In this document: piece by piece, positions 53,013 to 64,000 of the stretch
How positions within the stretch are numbered: the first letter of the stretch is position 1
Layout: each line of letters starts with the position of its first letter
Assembly: GCA_945910005.1 (NCBI GenBank)
Contig: OX246749.1
Span: forward strand, 31,722,763-31,786,762
Length of the DNA stretch: 64,000 nt
Source: Isoperla grammatica
Taxonomy: Eukaryota; Arthropoda; Insecta; Plecoptera; Perlodidae
Direction of reading: 5' to 3'
The notes under the pieces: generated by a model
Seen by the model: only the letters and a program-made list of their open reading frames with translations
Databases searched by the model: none
What the model was told of the DNA's origin: nothing
Translations under genes and position numbers: made by a program

Positions 53013-53090
53013 CACGGTGGCTCAGCTTTGAGGTACAGGTCCTAAGCGTACACGGCATTTAGGGACGTGGGTACGAATCCCGCATGTAAT
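53013..53090 (+). mobile_element. tRNA-like head of an unidentified SINE
   Basis: ccacggtggctcagctttga (A-box-like), caggtcctaagcgtacacgg and gacgtgggtacgaatcccgc (B-box-like). The core resembles 60940-61005 (reverse) and 50935-50985, so it is a third, old tRNA-derived family. Not a functional tRNA: the spacing is too long and stems are not intact. Confidence 0.5.
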
Positions 53091-53800
53091 TCAATGTTTG
53101 TATTTGTTCTTCATCTTAATATAAAGCATCCCTGGACGTCTCGAGTAGTATTATTGTAATAATACAGCAACAAGAAGAATCATCATTATTAACTAACTTT
53201 GTTTGATATAATAAGCACAAGTTTTTTTTGTGATATTTCATATATATATATATGTTATGTGTAGAGCTTTAGGCAATATGATTACAATAATTTCAGTTCA
53301 ATATTATAAAGAAGCTCAACATATAAGACTTCGAGGGTTGTTGAAAGATGGTCAACTTTAGTTTTATCATCAACTTATTTTGTAATTGAAATAATTATAA
53401 GTTTCTTTCAGTTATAACTTATATTACTGGGGTTTAATAAAAACTAAATCGCCCCTTATATTAAAAAAGAACATTATCAAGACGTCAAACATTATTTTAT
53501 TAAAATGTCATTTATTTTAATTGAATTGCGAATCACGTTGTGTGTAATTTTTTTTTTTTTTTTAAGTGAACTGTGAACTGTCAATTGTGTGGGTGAATTT
53601 GTAAGAATAATTATTACAATAATAATTGCAACTTTGACCATTTCCAAATTATATGTCTCTAGACAATATTATTACTATTCCATTACATTACCGTAATATC
53701 ATCACAATCCACGAAATATATTATTAGTAAATTATATTATACACTTATAATATAGTCGTGGTGTATTGTTAGTTGAAATCGACCTATCAAATCAACCCAA
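53091..53800. other. Gene-free, A/T-rich
   Basis: Contains a short (ta)n at about 53242-53253 and a T run at 53550-53564. Nothing else seen. Confidence 0.45.
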
Positions 53801-53802
53801 TA

Positions 53803-54052
53803 GATGATTTTCAGAATTGATCTAGAAAGCTGTGATTAGCTCTATCTAAGGGTCCTTGATAGTTATGTTAAGGTGCATTTTTCACTGTTGTGCATTGTTG
53901 TCATTGAAGATCTAGAAGGGCCGTGATTAGCTCTATCTAAGGGTCCTTGATAGTTATGTAAAGGTGCATTTTTCACTGTTGTGCATTGTTGTCATTGAAG
54001 ATCTAGATTTGCTCTATCCAAGAGTGCTAGACCAATTCTGAAAAAGGTCTAT
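53803..54052. mobile_element. Family C MITE with internal tandem duplication
   Basis: The inner block gtgattagctctatctaagg ... tgcatttttcactgttgtgc ... cattgttgtcattgaagatc is present twice (53832-53914 and 53930-54005) between single ends. Other copies have it once. Confidence 0.82.
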
Positions 54053-54059
54053 ACGATAA

Positions 54060-56344
54060 GAATCAACAAAAAAACAAAAAACTTGTATCTTACCTGTGTC
54101 GAGTCGACGAGATCGTGTGTACCAACCTTGCTCACTACCTTTGTGTGTGTTGCAGTGTAGTGTGCTTGCCAGGAGACCGAAGGAGCGATCGAGCCATCGA
54201 GCCATCGAGCTTCGTGGTTCACAACACCAATACTGGCTCTCCGCGCAGTCAGTCAGCATTCAACCTTTGCCGAGAACGGACGTGTTCGCACTACGCTCCG
54301 CGCTAACACAAACACAACACTAAACACTAAACACACGAACTATCTTATCACACATCAACATTCGGTAGTGTTTATAAGTGTTCGATTATACAAGTGTAGA
54401 TAAACTCGTCTACGAACTGTCGTGTTTGTGACTATATTGAAAATCATCTGTTTTGTAAGATAAACGTCGGAAAGACATACTTGGCTACGTAGTGGTGTTT
54501 TTTGAGTGTAACTGTTTTTGATCTGTGTTATTACGAAGAAGGTTTTAATATTTATATTGAAACCATCGACTGTGTGTTTTTATTTCGTGAGAAGGATTGA
54601 AGCTCGAAAATCGTGTATATACATTTAAACACTATGGATTTCCGTGCCGATGTCGTTAAACACGTCGTTAAAATTAGGCCTACTTTGTGATTCGATCAAT
54701 TCTAGCTACGTACGGAAAATGATCAACAAATAGAAACGACAATACTGTGCGAAGAAGAAGAAGAAGAAGAAACACGAAGAGCGTTTTAATGTATCTGATT
54801 TACGGAGTAGGCCTAAGGTCCCGTGTTTTTTAACGAGAGGTTGCAACTTTCGTCGTCCCGAAGTTTCGTGTTTTTTATTGTTTATTATCTTGTCTGGGAC
54901 CATGTTTCTGTGGTTATAAACCTAATCGACAGCGGTTTATAGGTCCACACACGGTACATACTAATTGTGATAAAATACTAACGAACATACAATAACGACA
55001 AGGAAGTACATACATTGTGTAACGAACGAACATACAGAAATATCGTATGTACCTAAAAGTGTGTTTTGTGTATAAAGATTTTTTCGAATTTTCGAATGTC
55101 GAATCGATAGTGTGTGTTTTGTTTTTCTATATACCTAACTCGCTAGGTTGTTCGATTCATAATCCCGTGAATAGCGAGACATCAGTCATCTGACGGCCAT
55201 AAAGTCTGGTGTAGTCTAGCTACAAGTTTTGAGCGGTACAGACTATTAATAAGAGCGGCCCGTATAATTTTATACACAGATAAATATTTCGCCTCAAGCA
55301 GCGCATTTCTTCGGTCGTTCGTATGAACGGTAGATGGATAATATTATTGTAATATTATTATAATACGGCTGCGAAATGTACGGCGAGAGGCTGTTCCCGG
55401 CTACACTTTGTTATAACTGAAGATAAAGAGTGGGCTGGAACTAAGGAAGGAAGGAGAAAAAAAACACACAGCATGCTGCTGGTGTCCCCTTTGTTATTTT
55501 GCAAAGTTACACCACGGTGAGATCGTTCGTTTGGTCGTCGAGGAATTCGAAGAATTTTTGTTAGAATCTATTCGTAAGAACGAAAGAATCTCTCTGCAAT
55601 CTGGCCACCACCATAACACGACACAACCAAACAAGAAAAACAGAACGTTAAAAGTGTGTTTTTAAATGCTACCTACCTACTTTATTGTTTTAATTAACGG
55701 TAATTTACGTACGCTTTTATTGCATCGGCAACACGAAAACTAGAAAAATAACCAATATGTTTTAAAACGTCGCGCAGTGTGTTTTTTTGTTCTCGTTCCG
55801 TGGATACAGAAATATTTACTGTGTCAAAATCGAATCTGTGTTGTTTTTTCCCGTCGAGCGTGGACTGGTTGAGAATAGTTTTGGGTAGCGACTAACGAAC
55901 TGAAAACACGACGAATCTACACAAAGTTTTATCGTTGTCGTTAACGGCCGCGATTTATAGAAGAATATTCGCATCAGCTGTCTTCAAATATTCACGCATT
56001 CACGCACAGACCGACAACTTATTAACTAACATTGCACGTCTTCGAAATTAACACATCGTTAAGACAAGGAACTTGTTAAACATTTGTCTGTGTGTGTCTG
56101 TCGCATTTTATTGGTGGAAAGAAACTATCCTGTAGGTAAACATAATTCCTAGACACGACCTAAGTAAACAACACTAGACTCACTAATCGTACGATTGTGT
56201 GTATCGTGATTAGCGAGAAAGTGAGAGAACATTATGTACGATGGTCTACACCCCATCCGTTTGTAATAACCCTAGAACTAACAACGACAAAGGGTTGTCA
56301 CTATTCCGCCACCATCGAGAAACGGAATAACAACCGAGAGAGAA
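54060..56344 (+). promoter_or_regulatory. Probable long leader/promoter region of four-jointed
   Basis: 2.3 kb without transposons, unlike the surroundings, lying directly before the four-jointed start. It has moderate GC, many short ATG frames and tgtgtgtttt-like runs. A 70-codon upstream ORF (56197-56409) overlaps the main start in another frame. I cannot place the transcription start. The absence of insertions is the main evidence for constraint. Confidence 0.4.
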
Positions 56345-57931
56345 ATGTTCGAAAGAGATTTCGAATTGAAAATGTGCGAAATTGTCCAAAACGACGAAGA
56401 TTCAAATAAGAAACGTCGAAGAAACCGCGCCCATCTCATGTTGAGCGTCATGTTGCACAGTTGGCAACATGGCGGCGCCTACAACAACAACAACAGCAGC
56501 GTCGGGACGGCGCAGTTGCCGTCGTCGTCGTCATCGGGAGGACGAGGATCACAATATAGAAGATTGTGTCTAGTGACGACGGGATTGGCGTTCATTCTAG
56601 GACTATTAATAGGCGTTATGATACCCGTGTGTTTTCTACCGAGGACGATAACAAACTCGCGACTACAGAAATTATCAGCCGCGGCGCATAAAAACAATAG
56701 TGTTAGTAGTGGTAGTTGGTCTCTGTCCGAACATAACATCGACAGAATAAATAATATATCGCGAGAGAACAATACATCGCCGAGTGTGTTATCGAATTAC
56801 ACGAGTTTTTTAAGGGTGCCCGAAAATGTCGGTACCATCAATTTAGAGACGGTTCATTTTCCGAGTGTGTCTTTCGTGTCCAAGACTTCTGCGCCGATGC
56901 CGCAGCTGCTAAGACAGAAGCTCTACGGCGAGGTGGACGTTGACGTGGTCCATCGCGTGGACACGACGGCGACGACGGGAGGATTCACGTCTGGGGTCTA
57001 CTGGAGTCAACACGTCGAGGAAACCCTCCCGAAAGGCTTCAGCCGTAACGACAGTAAAGTGTGGCGGCATTTCGCGCGTCGCACCCCTGTCGTGAAGGTC
57101 GAAGAAGGCTGCGGACGAATGCAGAATCGTCTTCTCACCTACGACGACGGTACGAAGAGCTGCTGCCGTTATCGACAAAACACGGATCAAATCCAGGGAG
57201 AGTTATTCAGTTTCTACCTAGGGAACGTCCTCCAGTTACGTAATCTCGCACCCAGTTCTCTCGCACTCGTAAAACTCGACACCCCACTCTTCTCGAAAGT
57301 GAAACCGCAATTGAATCTCGCCCAATGGAACGAAGATCGCGCCGTTGTCCTCACGAAATTCATCAACAAACTGGAGCCATCGTACATCCCCGTGAGCTTC
57401 CGTACGACCGCGCGTCGCCTCCATCCCCCCGACATCCCTACAGACAGCACCAAGGACGAGATAATCGATCTCGCACAGTGGTCCGACCTGATCGTGTTCG
57501 ATTATCTCACCGCGAACCTCGATCGATTAGTGAATAATCTCTATAACCTGCAGTGGAATTCTGAAATGATGAACGCGCCTGCGCATAACCTCGCAAAGGA
57601 CCCCAAGTCTGGACTCCTGGTCTTCCTGGACAACGAAAGCGGACTTCTCCACGGGTACAGACTGCTCGAGAAGTACGAACACTACCACCTGGCTCTATTG
57701 GACGCTCTGTGTGTGTTCAGAGCGTCAACGGCGAGAGTCATCAAGGAGCTTCACAAGAGTAGAAGAATAGGGGAACTCTTGCAGCAACAGTTCAGTGAGT
57801 ATGATCCGGAGTTTAAAGAGATCTTACCGAGTCTACCAGAGAAGAGTGTCAAGATATTGAATGAAAGGATTGATAGGGTTTATGATCAGATTACTATGTG
57901 TGAGAGGCAATATCCTGGTAGAGCGACGTAG
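56345..57931 (+). CDS. fj: Four-jointed, Golgi cadherin-domain protein kinase (FJX1 family)
   Basis: Type II Golgi membrane kinase that phosphorylates Ser/Thr in cadherin repeats of Fat and Dachsous, tuning their binding in planar polarity and Hippo signalling. 528 codons in one exon; Drosophila fj and vertebrate FJX1 are also intronless. Residues 1-71 are polar with N- and S-runs. 72-98 is the signal anchor (LAFILGLLIGVMIPVCFL). A Ser/Asn-rich stem has N-glycosylation sequons at N137, N143 and N151. The kinase part starts near 190: VYWSQHVEETLPKGF (218-232), cysteines C256, C273 and C274, catalytic-loop region FDYLTANLDR (385-394), metal-binding D429-N430-E431 in FLDNESGLLHGYR, and CVFR (456-459). 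The DNE motif is the one shown to be essential in the fly enzyme. Start: the ATG at 56345 is the first in frame; M33 or M36 would also keep the anchor. No truncation or missing key residue. Confidence 0.95.
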   Translation: MFERDFELKMCEIVQNDEDSNKKRRRNRAHLMLSVMLHSWQHGGAYNNNNSSVGTAQLPSSSSSGGRGSQYRRLCLVTTGLAFILGLLIGVMIPVCFLPRTITNSRLQKLSAAAHKNNSVSSGSWSLSEHNIDRINNISRENNTSPSVLSNYTSFLRVPENVGTINLETVHFPSVSFVSKTSAPMPQLLRQKLYGEVDVDVVHRVDTTATTGGFTSGVYWSQHVEETLPKGFSRNDSKVWRHFARRTPVVKVEEGCGRMQNRLLTYDDGTKSCCRYRQNTDQIQGELFSFYLGNVLQLRNLAPSSLALVKLDTPLFSKVKPQLNLAQWNEDRAVVLTKFINKLEPSYIPVSFRTTARRLHPPDIPTDSTKDEIIDLAQWSDLIVFDYLTANLDRLVNNLYNLQWNSEMMNAPAHNLAKDPKSGLLVFLDNESGLLHGYRLLEKYEHYHLALLDALCVFRASTARVIKELHKSRRIGELLQQQFSEYDPEFKEILPSLPEKSVKILNERIDRVYDQITMCERQYPGRAT

Positions 57932-58027
57932 CTACCGAGGGTATACCGGGTATACCGGTAGCTACTACCGGGGATATACCGACGTAGCTATCGGAGGTAT
58001 ACTGACGTAGCTACCGGGGGTATACCC
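57927..58027. repeat. About 25-bp imperfect repeat in the four-jointed 3' flank
   Basis: gacgtagctaccg and gggtatacc motifs repeat four times immediately after the stop codon, so the repeat would be the start of the 3' UTR. Confidence 0.75.
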
Positions 58028-58343
58028 ACTGCTCTCCGATCTCGTGGTGGCAAATGGAAGGCGAAGTACGATAATATATTAACTAGATTTTTATCGAGTC
58101 AAATCTGGATGAATTTCCTCTTATTTTGAGGATTATATAGACCCCCAAAACACCTTCTTAGGTATTTTAAAAACGAAACTTGTGATAGTGTACTACGAGT
58201 CTTGTACCGAACGCCGTATTTCATAGAAAAATTAAGCCTAGGCTACATTTTGTAGAGATCGAGCGAGAGCAATGCGATGGAAAGTGATAATATTTTCCGG
58301 AGTATTACTCATAAAAATAGAAGTCGGTGGAGAGTACAAGAAC
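58028..58343. other. Probable 3' UTR/3' flank of four-jointed
   Basis: No clear AATAAA before the family C element. Nothing else seen. Confidence 0.4.
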
Positions 58344-58516
58344 AATAGACCTTTTTCAGAATTCATCTAGGAGCCTTAGCTAGAGCTAATCACGGCCCTT
58401 TAGAACTTCAATGACAACAATGCACAACAGTGAAAAATTCACCGTGACATAACTATCAAGGACCCTTAGATAGAGCACATCACAGCTTTCTAGATCAATT
58501 CTGAAAATCAGCTATT
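58344..58516. mobile_element. Family C MITE, full copy
   Basis: aatagacctttttcagaatt to caattctgaaaatcagctat. With the copy at 53803-54052 it brackets the four-jointed locus. Confidence 0.82.
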
Positions 58517-59261
58517 GAATCAGTACACTTTTAGATTTAATTTGAGGTATCTTACAAAACTGTTACAATTGTTTGACGAGAAATAGGATTTTAAATATCG
58601 CGTAGGTATTTATTTATTTCTAGCTATAGAGATGTTATATTGTTTTTGATTCGTGCACTAATTTATAAGTATATACGAAAATAGTAGAAGGAGTGAAACA
58701 AAATTCACAACGTTTATGACAGTCCAACCCGAAAATAACCCAAAACTACATTATAAATATTGAATGAAATAAGGCTATTCTGAGTTATGCACATAAATTT
58801 AAAAGCATAAACAGCGGCGGCCAACAAGGTTATGTTGAAATCGAAATTATACCTACATCACGTTTACGAAATTTACTCAAAACTATTTTTCTTAAATGTT
58901 ATCTCTAACACAAACAGATCAACGCTACAGGCTAAATCAAATTCTGAATTCATGCAGAAATCTAGCTCTTGTACTAAAATACGCAATCAAATTAAGTTCA
59001 CGTTGTTCTTTATTAAACAAATAGATCTGAACGAAACCCATTTTTATCTGCATATAGGAGGAGTGTAAAAAGAAATTTCACTTTCAATAATTAAGAATTA
59101 ATGATGCTTGACAATTGACAATCGCAACAATTATAATATTTGACAGGTTTTAAATTCGTCATTTCGCTGATCAATACAAAACCAAATTCCACGTAGAAAT
59201 CGCTTTTTCAATATCTTGAAGCGTTTTCAAGATATATCAATTCAAACACCATCAAATAGCG
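58517..59261. other. Gene-free, A/T-rich
   Basis: A 78-codon plus ORF at 58832-59068 has no recognisable features. Confidence 0.4.
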
Positions 59262-59765
59262 AGTTGGGTCCCCTTTACTCTAACATAAATATGCAACCAC
59301 TTTTCACTAATACAGTTATGTATAAAACATAACGTTTAGTGTTGTGTATACACCATGCAGACATACGATACAAAACATAACTTCGTTAATCGAAAATCAA
59401 TAGTCCTCTTTAACCCTAACATAAACTTACAACCACTCTTCACTAATATAGTTCTGTATAAAACAACGTTTAATGTTGTGTATACACCACACAGACGATA
59501 AAAAAACAACTTCATTAATTGAAGATCAATAGCCCCCTTTACCCTAACATATAATATACAATCACTCTTCACTAATATAGTTATGTATAAAACATAACAT
59601 TTAGTGTTGTTTATACACCTAACTTCGTTAATCGAAAATCAATAGCCTCATTAACCCTAACATAAACTTGTAACCACTCTTCACTAATATAGTTATGTAT
59701 AAAACATAACGTTTAGTCTTGTGTATAGACCGCGCGATCAACAAAAAACAACCTAACTTCATTAA
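59262..59765. repeat. Diverged tandem repeat, four units of about 110-135 bp
   Basis: Each unit has ccctaacataaacttacaac, cactcttcactaatatagtt, atgtataaaacataacgttt, agtgttgtgtatacacca and a cttcgttaatcgaaaatcaa block. Confidence 0.85.
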
Positions 59766-60205
59766 ATTGCTATTTGTTCTTGACTCAACTCTCTCTCTCT
59801 CGAGTTAGTCGCTCTCACGACTACGAACAGTACAGAACAGAAAAGAAAGAAGCAACAGATAAAATACTACACAACGCCCGCGATGAGATTTTTTGTTGGT
59901 GTATTTAAACAACGACTCATCTTCAAGGAACGGACCAAGGAACACATCACAAAGCCAAACCAATCATTATCTCATAAACTTCGAGTACCCATCCATCCAC
60001 CAAGCGCGCAAGCGCAAGAAACATGGTGTATAATGTGTATATACATCGTTTGATCGTGGATTTTATGTTTTCTACCAAGCGAGCGAGCGAGCTAGCTAGC
60101 TGCCTCGTACAAATGCTTTGTTGTTGGACCGGGTGATGGTTTGGGCGGGGGGGCGGGAGGGGATCTAAGATCGTTTGGTTATAATGCTGCTTGCTTGCAC
60201 ATGAA
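59766..60205. other. Gene-free stretch
   Basis: Contains short (ct)n at 59790-59805 and gagcgagcgagctagctagc at 60080-60100. Nothing else seen. Confidence 0.4.
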
Positions 60206-60600
60206 GATCCAACCCGCCGTTTTGGGCGTTTTACTTTGTGGTTTGTAAATGTATAGATCTGAAATTTTGTTTATGAGGAAAGTATGTCTTTGCGTTGATA
60301 ATAGTGTCTAGAATCTAGATGGTTATTACTTTTTGGGATTGGAGGAAACGGACGCCACACAAGACGCGTTTTGGGCGTTTTACGTCGTGATTGTAAACGT
60401 ATAGATTTGAAATTTTGTAGACGTCGAAAGGATGTCTTACTCAAAGTATCTAGATAGTTATTTGTTTGTATTACTTTTTGGGATGGGAGAGAACGACAAC
60501 CGGCGTTTTACGTCGTGTATGTTTAACGTAAAAATCTTAAATTTCCTAAACTTTGGAAGGATGTTTTGATAAAGATATCTAGAAAACGTTTACTATCGTA
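60206..60600. repeat. Diverged tandem repeat, 2.5 units of about 160 bp
   Basis: Shared blocks: gttttgggcgttttac, gtatagatctgaaattttgt, aaaggatgtctt, tatctagatagttat and attactttttgggat. Confidence 0.8.
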
Positions 60601-60930
60601 AACGTTAAAACCCTTCTGTTAAACGTGTTTTAATGTTAAACCACACCTCTAATTAGTTTGGTATCATAAGAAAAGGGTTACAAACTATTTGTGTAAGGAG
60701 GCGTAAAAATATTGCCGAAGGCAATAATTATAAATTTATGTTATTATGATTTACCGACGTATGAACGAATGTCATTAATTAATTACAATGATTAAAATAC
60801 TAAACAGTAAAGAAAAAATAAATTGCAAGGACAAATTACTATTCTTGTTGTTTTACGTCTTTATTATTGTAACTTTGCTATTCAAGAGGTGATAGATGAA
60901 GATGAAGGATTATTCTAAAAGATAAGTGTC
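60601..60930. other. Gene-free, A/T-rich
   Basis: Nothing recognised. Confidence 0.4.
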
Positions 60931-60934
60931 TTAC

Positions 60935-61005
60935 ACGGGATTCGAAACCGGAGCCGTACGCTTAAGACCTGCGCTCCAACCGTATGAGGCAACGCGGACG
61001 ACTTT
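60935..61005 (-). mobile_element. tRNA-like sequence, probable old SINE head
   Basis: Reverse complement: gttgcctcatacggttggag, caggtcttaagcgtacgg, ctccggtttcgaatcccgtg. The B box is good and the A box is degenerate. The central caggtc.taagcgtac is shared with 53013-53090. It could be a decayed tRNA gene, but the shared core argues for a SINE. Confidence 0.5.
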
Positions 61006-61384
61006 TTGTTAGTGCTGTTCACTTTTTTGCGACGGTTTTATGTCAAAATCGAATTAAAATCATCACTTGAAGGAAGGATGTGTACTGCAGACGTTGATCT
61101 AAATCTCTTGGCTCATTCAGTAGTTACATTTTAAAGTGCATTACTATGTTAGCTGTGATAACATAGGAAAGATAGGGACTTACTTGAACGTAGTAGGAAG
61201 TTGCAGGACATGTATATTGCGTCATTAGAAACGTATTTCTATTCAATTCTCACAAATGTGACAATCCGTTCGTGTATTACCAAGGAAATACTTAATGTTA
61301 TGTACTTACAAAAAATCCAACTCTTTATAATCGTCAATTTCATTGTTTTTCAATGCGCATAAAATAAAATGAATAAATTCACAT
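61006..61384. other. Gene-free stretch
   Basis: Nothing recognised. Confidence 0.4.
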
Positions 61385-61600
61385 TCAGAGTCTACCCACT
61401 CAGTAATGAAACTGATTTTCAGTGGGAGACTTTAATTTAAAGCGACTAAACCAACCCTGTAGGGGGCCTACAGGGTTGGTATATTGGTTATCGCTCACTC
61501 GTCGACGGTGTTCGGAGCGAACACCGTCGACGAGTGAGCGATAAGTCGATAACCAATCAAAGATCGATATTTCAAATACGAAACATATGAATCAGTGATT
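61385..61600. repeat. Dispersed repeat with a de novo inverted duplication
   Basis: Colinear with 34575-34735 except that about 55 bp beginning near 61470 is an inverted copy of the sequence that follows. This creates the palindromes ccaaccctgtagg/cctacagggttgg and tcgctcactcgtcgacggtg/caccgtcgacgagtgagcga (arms of about 27 bp). Confidence 0.8.
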
Positions 61601-62810
61601 GGACAGTGCGAACACCTGCGGACGGACAATTGCAGGAATCAACGAGGCCGATTCAGAACATCATTGAATTTATTGAGTGCTTCATTGCTAGGATTTGTTT
61701 ATTTATTACAATTCAAACAAGGAAATATGGAACGAGTATCATACAAAACGACACGTTTAATATCCAAGGGTCAGTTCAAAGATAATCACTCAAAAAACTG
61801 CGCAAACAAAGTGGCAAAATTGATGGGCCACAGCTCGCTGAGGTTTTCGAAATGAAATGGTTCGAGTAGGTAATGAAATAGAGACTCAACTCACTCATAT
61901 GTAGCTACCGAATTTACTTCGCGCCCAGTCGAAAATAACCGAACATAAAAACCCGCATATCATGTTAAGGTTTTTTATTTTCACAAGTGGCGAAAATATA
62001 ATTGATACCTTTGCCATTCTGCCGTTGAGTGCTCGGCCGAGTATTTTGCCCACACTGCTTCAACTCACTGACTGAACTGAACGTATTTCGAACGATAGAT
62101 GTAGTGTAGGCTAGCGAATTATTGTTGAAGTATATCGCGAATATTATTATTTCGGTTTGCGTTGCGAGTGCGACGAAAGTCTTTCGTCTTTGATTTAAGA
62201 TACTAATTTCGCTAACTGTTGTGATATTGATTATTTTATTACTTTTGTAACTTTAAATCATCGGTATTGTCACCTGTATTTTTTTCTACCAACATGGTTT
62301 CAATAAAACGACATTTTGGACATTGTTGCTCTACGCAAATCAAATATTCAGAAAGCTGTTATTCGATTTGTATTTTTGTTGCAATTTTGATATCGTGCGT
62401 GTAAGCAACGCGGTTTAAATGTTAGGTTAAATGAATGTTGATTTATCGCGAATATTATTATTTGCGTGGATTTGAATGTTTGTCACCTTCTATGCATTTC
62501 CACTCGAAATGAATGTATTCCTATTCAGATCTCAAACATGCTGCATAATATTGAAGCCCTTTAAAACGTAATGAAGGTGGTTTGAAAAAAAAAATAGAAA
62601 AGATGCAGAAAGTTTGCAGATTGCGAGTTTATTTTTAAAGTGCATTTGATTTGAATTCTCGGCCAAATTTTATTCAACAAAACTGAAACAAAGATATGCT
62701 ATATACATCAGTATAAAATTATTCGAAATCAGTATAGAAACTCAAATGGGTAACACGTGTCTTTAGTGGGCATTATTTGAATGATTTTTCAACCGATAGC
62801 CGACAAATTA
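61601..62810. other. Gene-free stretch with one unidentified ORF
   Basis: An 86-codon plus ORF at 61595-61855 overlaps the repeat edge, has one hydrophobic stretch (SASLLGFVYLLQF) and no recognisable domain. Not called as a gene. The rest is A/T-rich. Confidence 0.4.
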
Positions 62811-62814
62811 TAGC

Positions 62815-63450
62815 GATATCGCGAAATCAGTATATCCATTGTTTTGTGTGCTAAATGCCTTAAGAAAACGTTTGTTTGCCCAGTTCGTGATAGGGTATTA
62901 AGTGATATTGCCCGAATATTTATTCCAATACATCGCGTAACATAATGATTTCCATTGTTTCGTGTGGCAAACGCCTCGAGCCAACTTCTATTTGACGAAC
63001 CCAAGAGTATATTGAGTCCGATAGCGCAATTACTTATTCCGATATATCGTAAAATAATTATTTGTTCGGCATATTACGCCCAATATATCTCAAAATAAAT
63101 ATTTCCATTGTTTTTTGGTTGTAAATGCCTCATGGGTAACTCTCTGTATTTGAGCAACACGAAACGATATCTATTTCGATATATCGCGAAATAATTATTT
63201 GTTTCCATCTATTGTCTATCATATTACATGTCCGATTTATCTCGAAATAATTATTCAGATTCTTTTATGCGTAGTAGGTAAACGCCTTGAGTAAACCTCT
63301 AAATTTGACCAACACTACAAGATATAAATCGAAATAATCATTTGTTTTTATTTGATGTATCTCGAAATAATTACTCCATTGTTTTATACGTCATAGGTAA
63401 AAACGCCTTGGGTTTAAACCTCTCTCTATCTATATGACCAACACTATAGG
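62815..63450. repeat. Diverged tandem repeat, five to six units of about 100-130 bp
   Basis: Recurrent blocks: atatatcgcgaaataattat, tccattgttttatgcgt, ggtaaacgcctcgag, aacctctatttgaccaacac and tatagg. Units are old and strongly diverged. Confidence 0.72.
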
Positions 63451-63849
63451 ATATTCCGTCAGATAACGAACCACCAAAGAAAAAAAGAAAAAAACGAAAC
63501 AACACTTATTTCCCATCGATAAGTCGCGAAAAAAAAAACAATAATAATTATATTCGTATTGTTTTCGTCGTTCCGCGTCTACTTCGTGTCGTGTCGTCGA
63601 ATTCGGGGCGTCTTTCGTTCGGTCCGTCTCGGCTATACAATTTTAGAAAATCTTTACTCAGTCACACGGAACTCGCTCTCGTATAACACGCCCTGTTATG
63701 TTATTTTACATCCGGAGGGGTCAAAACGAGCATTGTCCAGTTCGGTTAGCCTCGGGTCATCTCGGCTCGGTTCGGGATACTTTATGATGGCTTTATCTCG
63801 ATATACGAGTATATTATCGATGAAATGCAAAACTGTTCTGTTCGGTACA

Positions 63850-63887
<38 letters not shown>

Positions 63888-64000
63888 ATCGAGGTAGGTG
63901 TGTTACTCACTAGAAATATACCAGGTATGAAAAACCCTCGTGGGGTTAAATACCTGTTCAAGTCGTGTTCTGTAAAGTTTTATCGATAAAATAATCGTCG
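63451..64000. other. Gene-free; poly-T tract
   Basis: 63851-63886 is about 36 T. It could be the tail of a minus-strand retroposon lying to the left, but I identify no body. 63555-63800 is richer in cg and tcg steps than its surroundings. Nothing else seen. Confidence 0.45.

Noticed and set aside
56909..57537. ORFs in other frames inside four-jointed
   Set aside because: Shadows of the real coding frame.
61595..61855. 86-codon plus ORF
   Set aside because: Begins within a dispersed repeat edge; no recognisable features beyond one hydrophobic stretch.

Overview
This is a eukaryotic, animal-type window that is overwhelmingly repetitive. It holds two intact single-exon protein genes, a broken cysteine-rich gene relic, many short retroposons and fold-back DNA transposons, very long tandem arrays, and one 200-base run of N. 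The best guess is an arthropod, probably an insect. The reasons are a four-jointed kinase with insect-like catalytic wording, a Diedel-like domain (a family known to me mainly from insects and insect viruses), and LINE 3' tails and tRNA-derived SINEs of a style common in insect genomes. I cannot name the species and do not fully exclude another invertebrate.

Layout. 1-4614 is a 36-bp satellite running off the left edge. 4600-5870 holds three tandem copies of the dispersed repeat it seems to have grown from. 7.3-8.8 kb carries a hairpin minisatellite element (family A), a fold-back MITE (family B) and SINE pieces. 9.86-11.38 kb is a GACA array between inverted arms. 12.2-15.6 kb has palindromic MITEs and SINEs, including a 5S rRNA-derived one. 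16.3-18.2 kb has a 16-bp array followed by a 151-unit 10-bp array without indels. 18.9-25.3 kb is MITEs, nested MITEs and LINE tails. 27.1-28.1 kb holds a Diedel-like exon on the minus strand with two partial duplicates. 28.2-40.5 kb is a dense mosaic of nested MITEs in which target-site duplications can be read. 41.6-43.1 kb is the choline/ethanolamine phosphotransferase gene. 43.2-50.5 kb is hairpin elements, microsatellites and the N gap. 52.5-54.05 kb holds MITE family C. 54.1-58.1 kb is the four-jointed locus with its long leader. 59.2-63.5 kb holds diverged mid-length tandem repeats.

Names used for dispersed families: A (element with about 124-bp hairpin minisatellite units), B, C, D, G, H and P (fold-back MITEs), S (tRNA-derived SINE), Z (second tRNA-derived SINE), 5S-SINE (SINE with a 5S rRNA-like head). 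These are local labels made by comparing copies within the window, not database names.

The two intact genes are unrelated in function: one makes phospholipids at the ER/Golgi, the other phosphorylates cadherins in the Golgi for planar polarity. Nothing indicates co-regulation. The main biological interest is the Diedel-like relic cluster, the visible birth of a satellite from a dispersed repeat, and the layered record of transposition.
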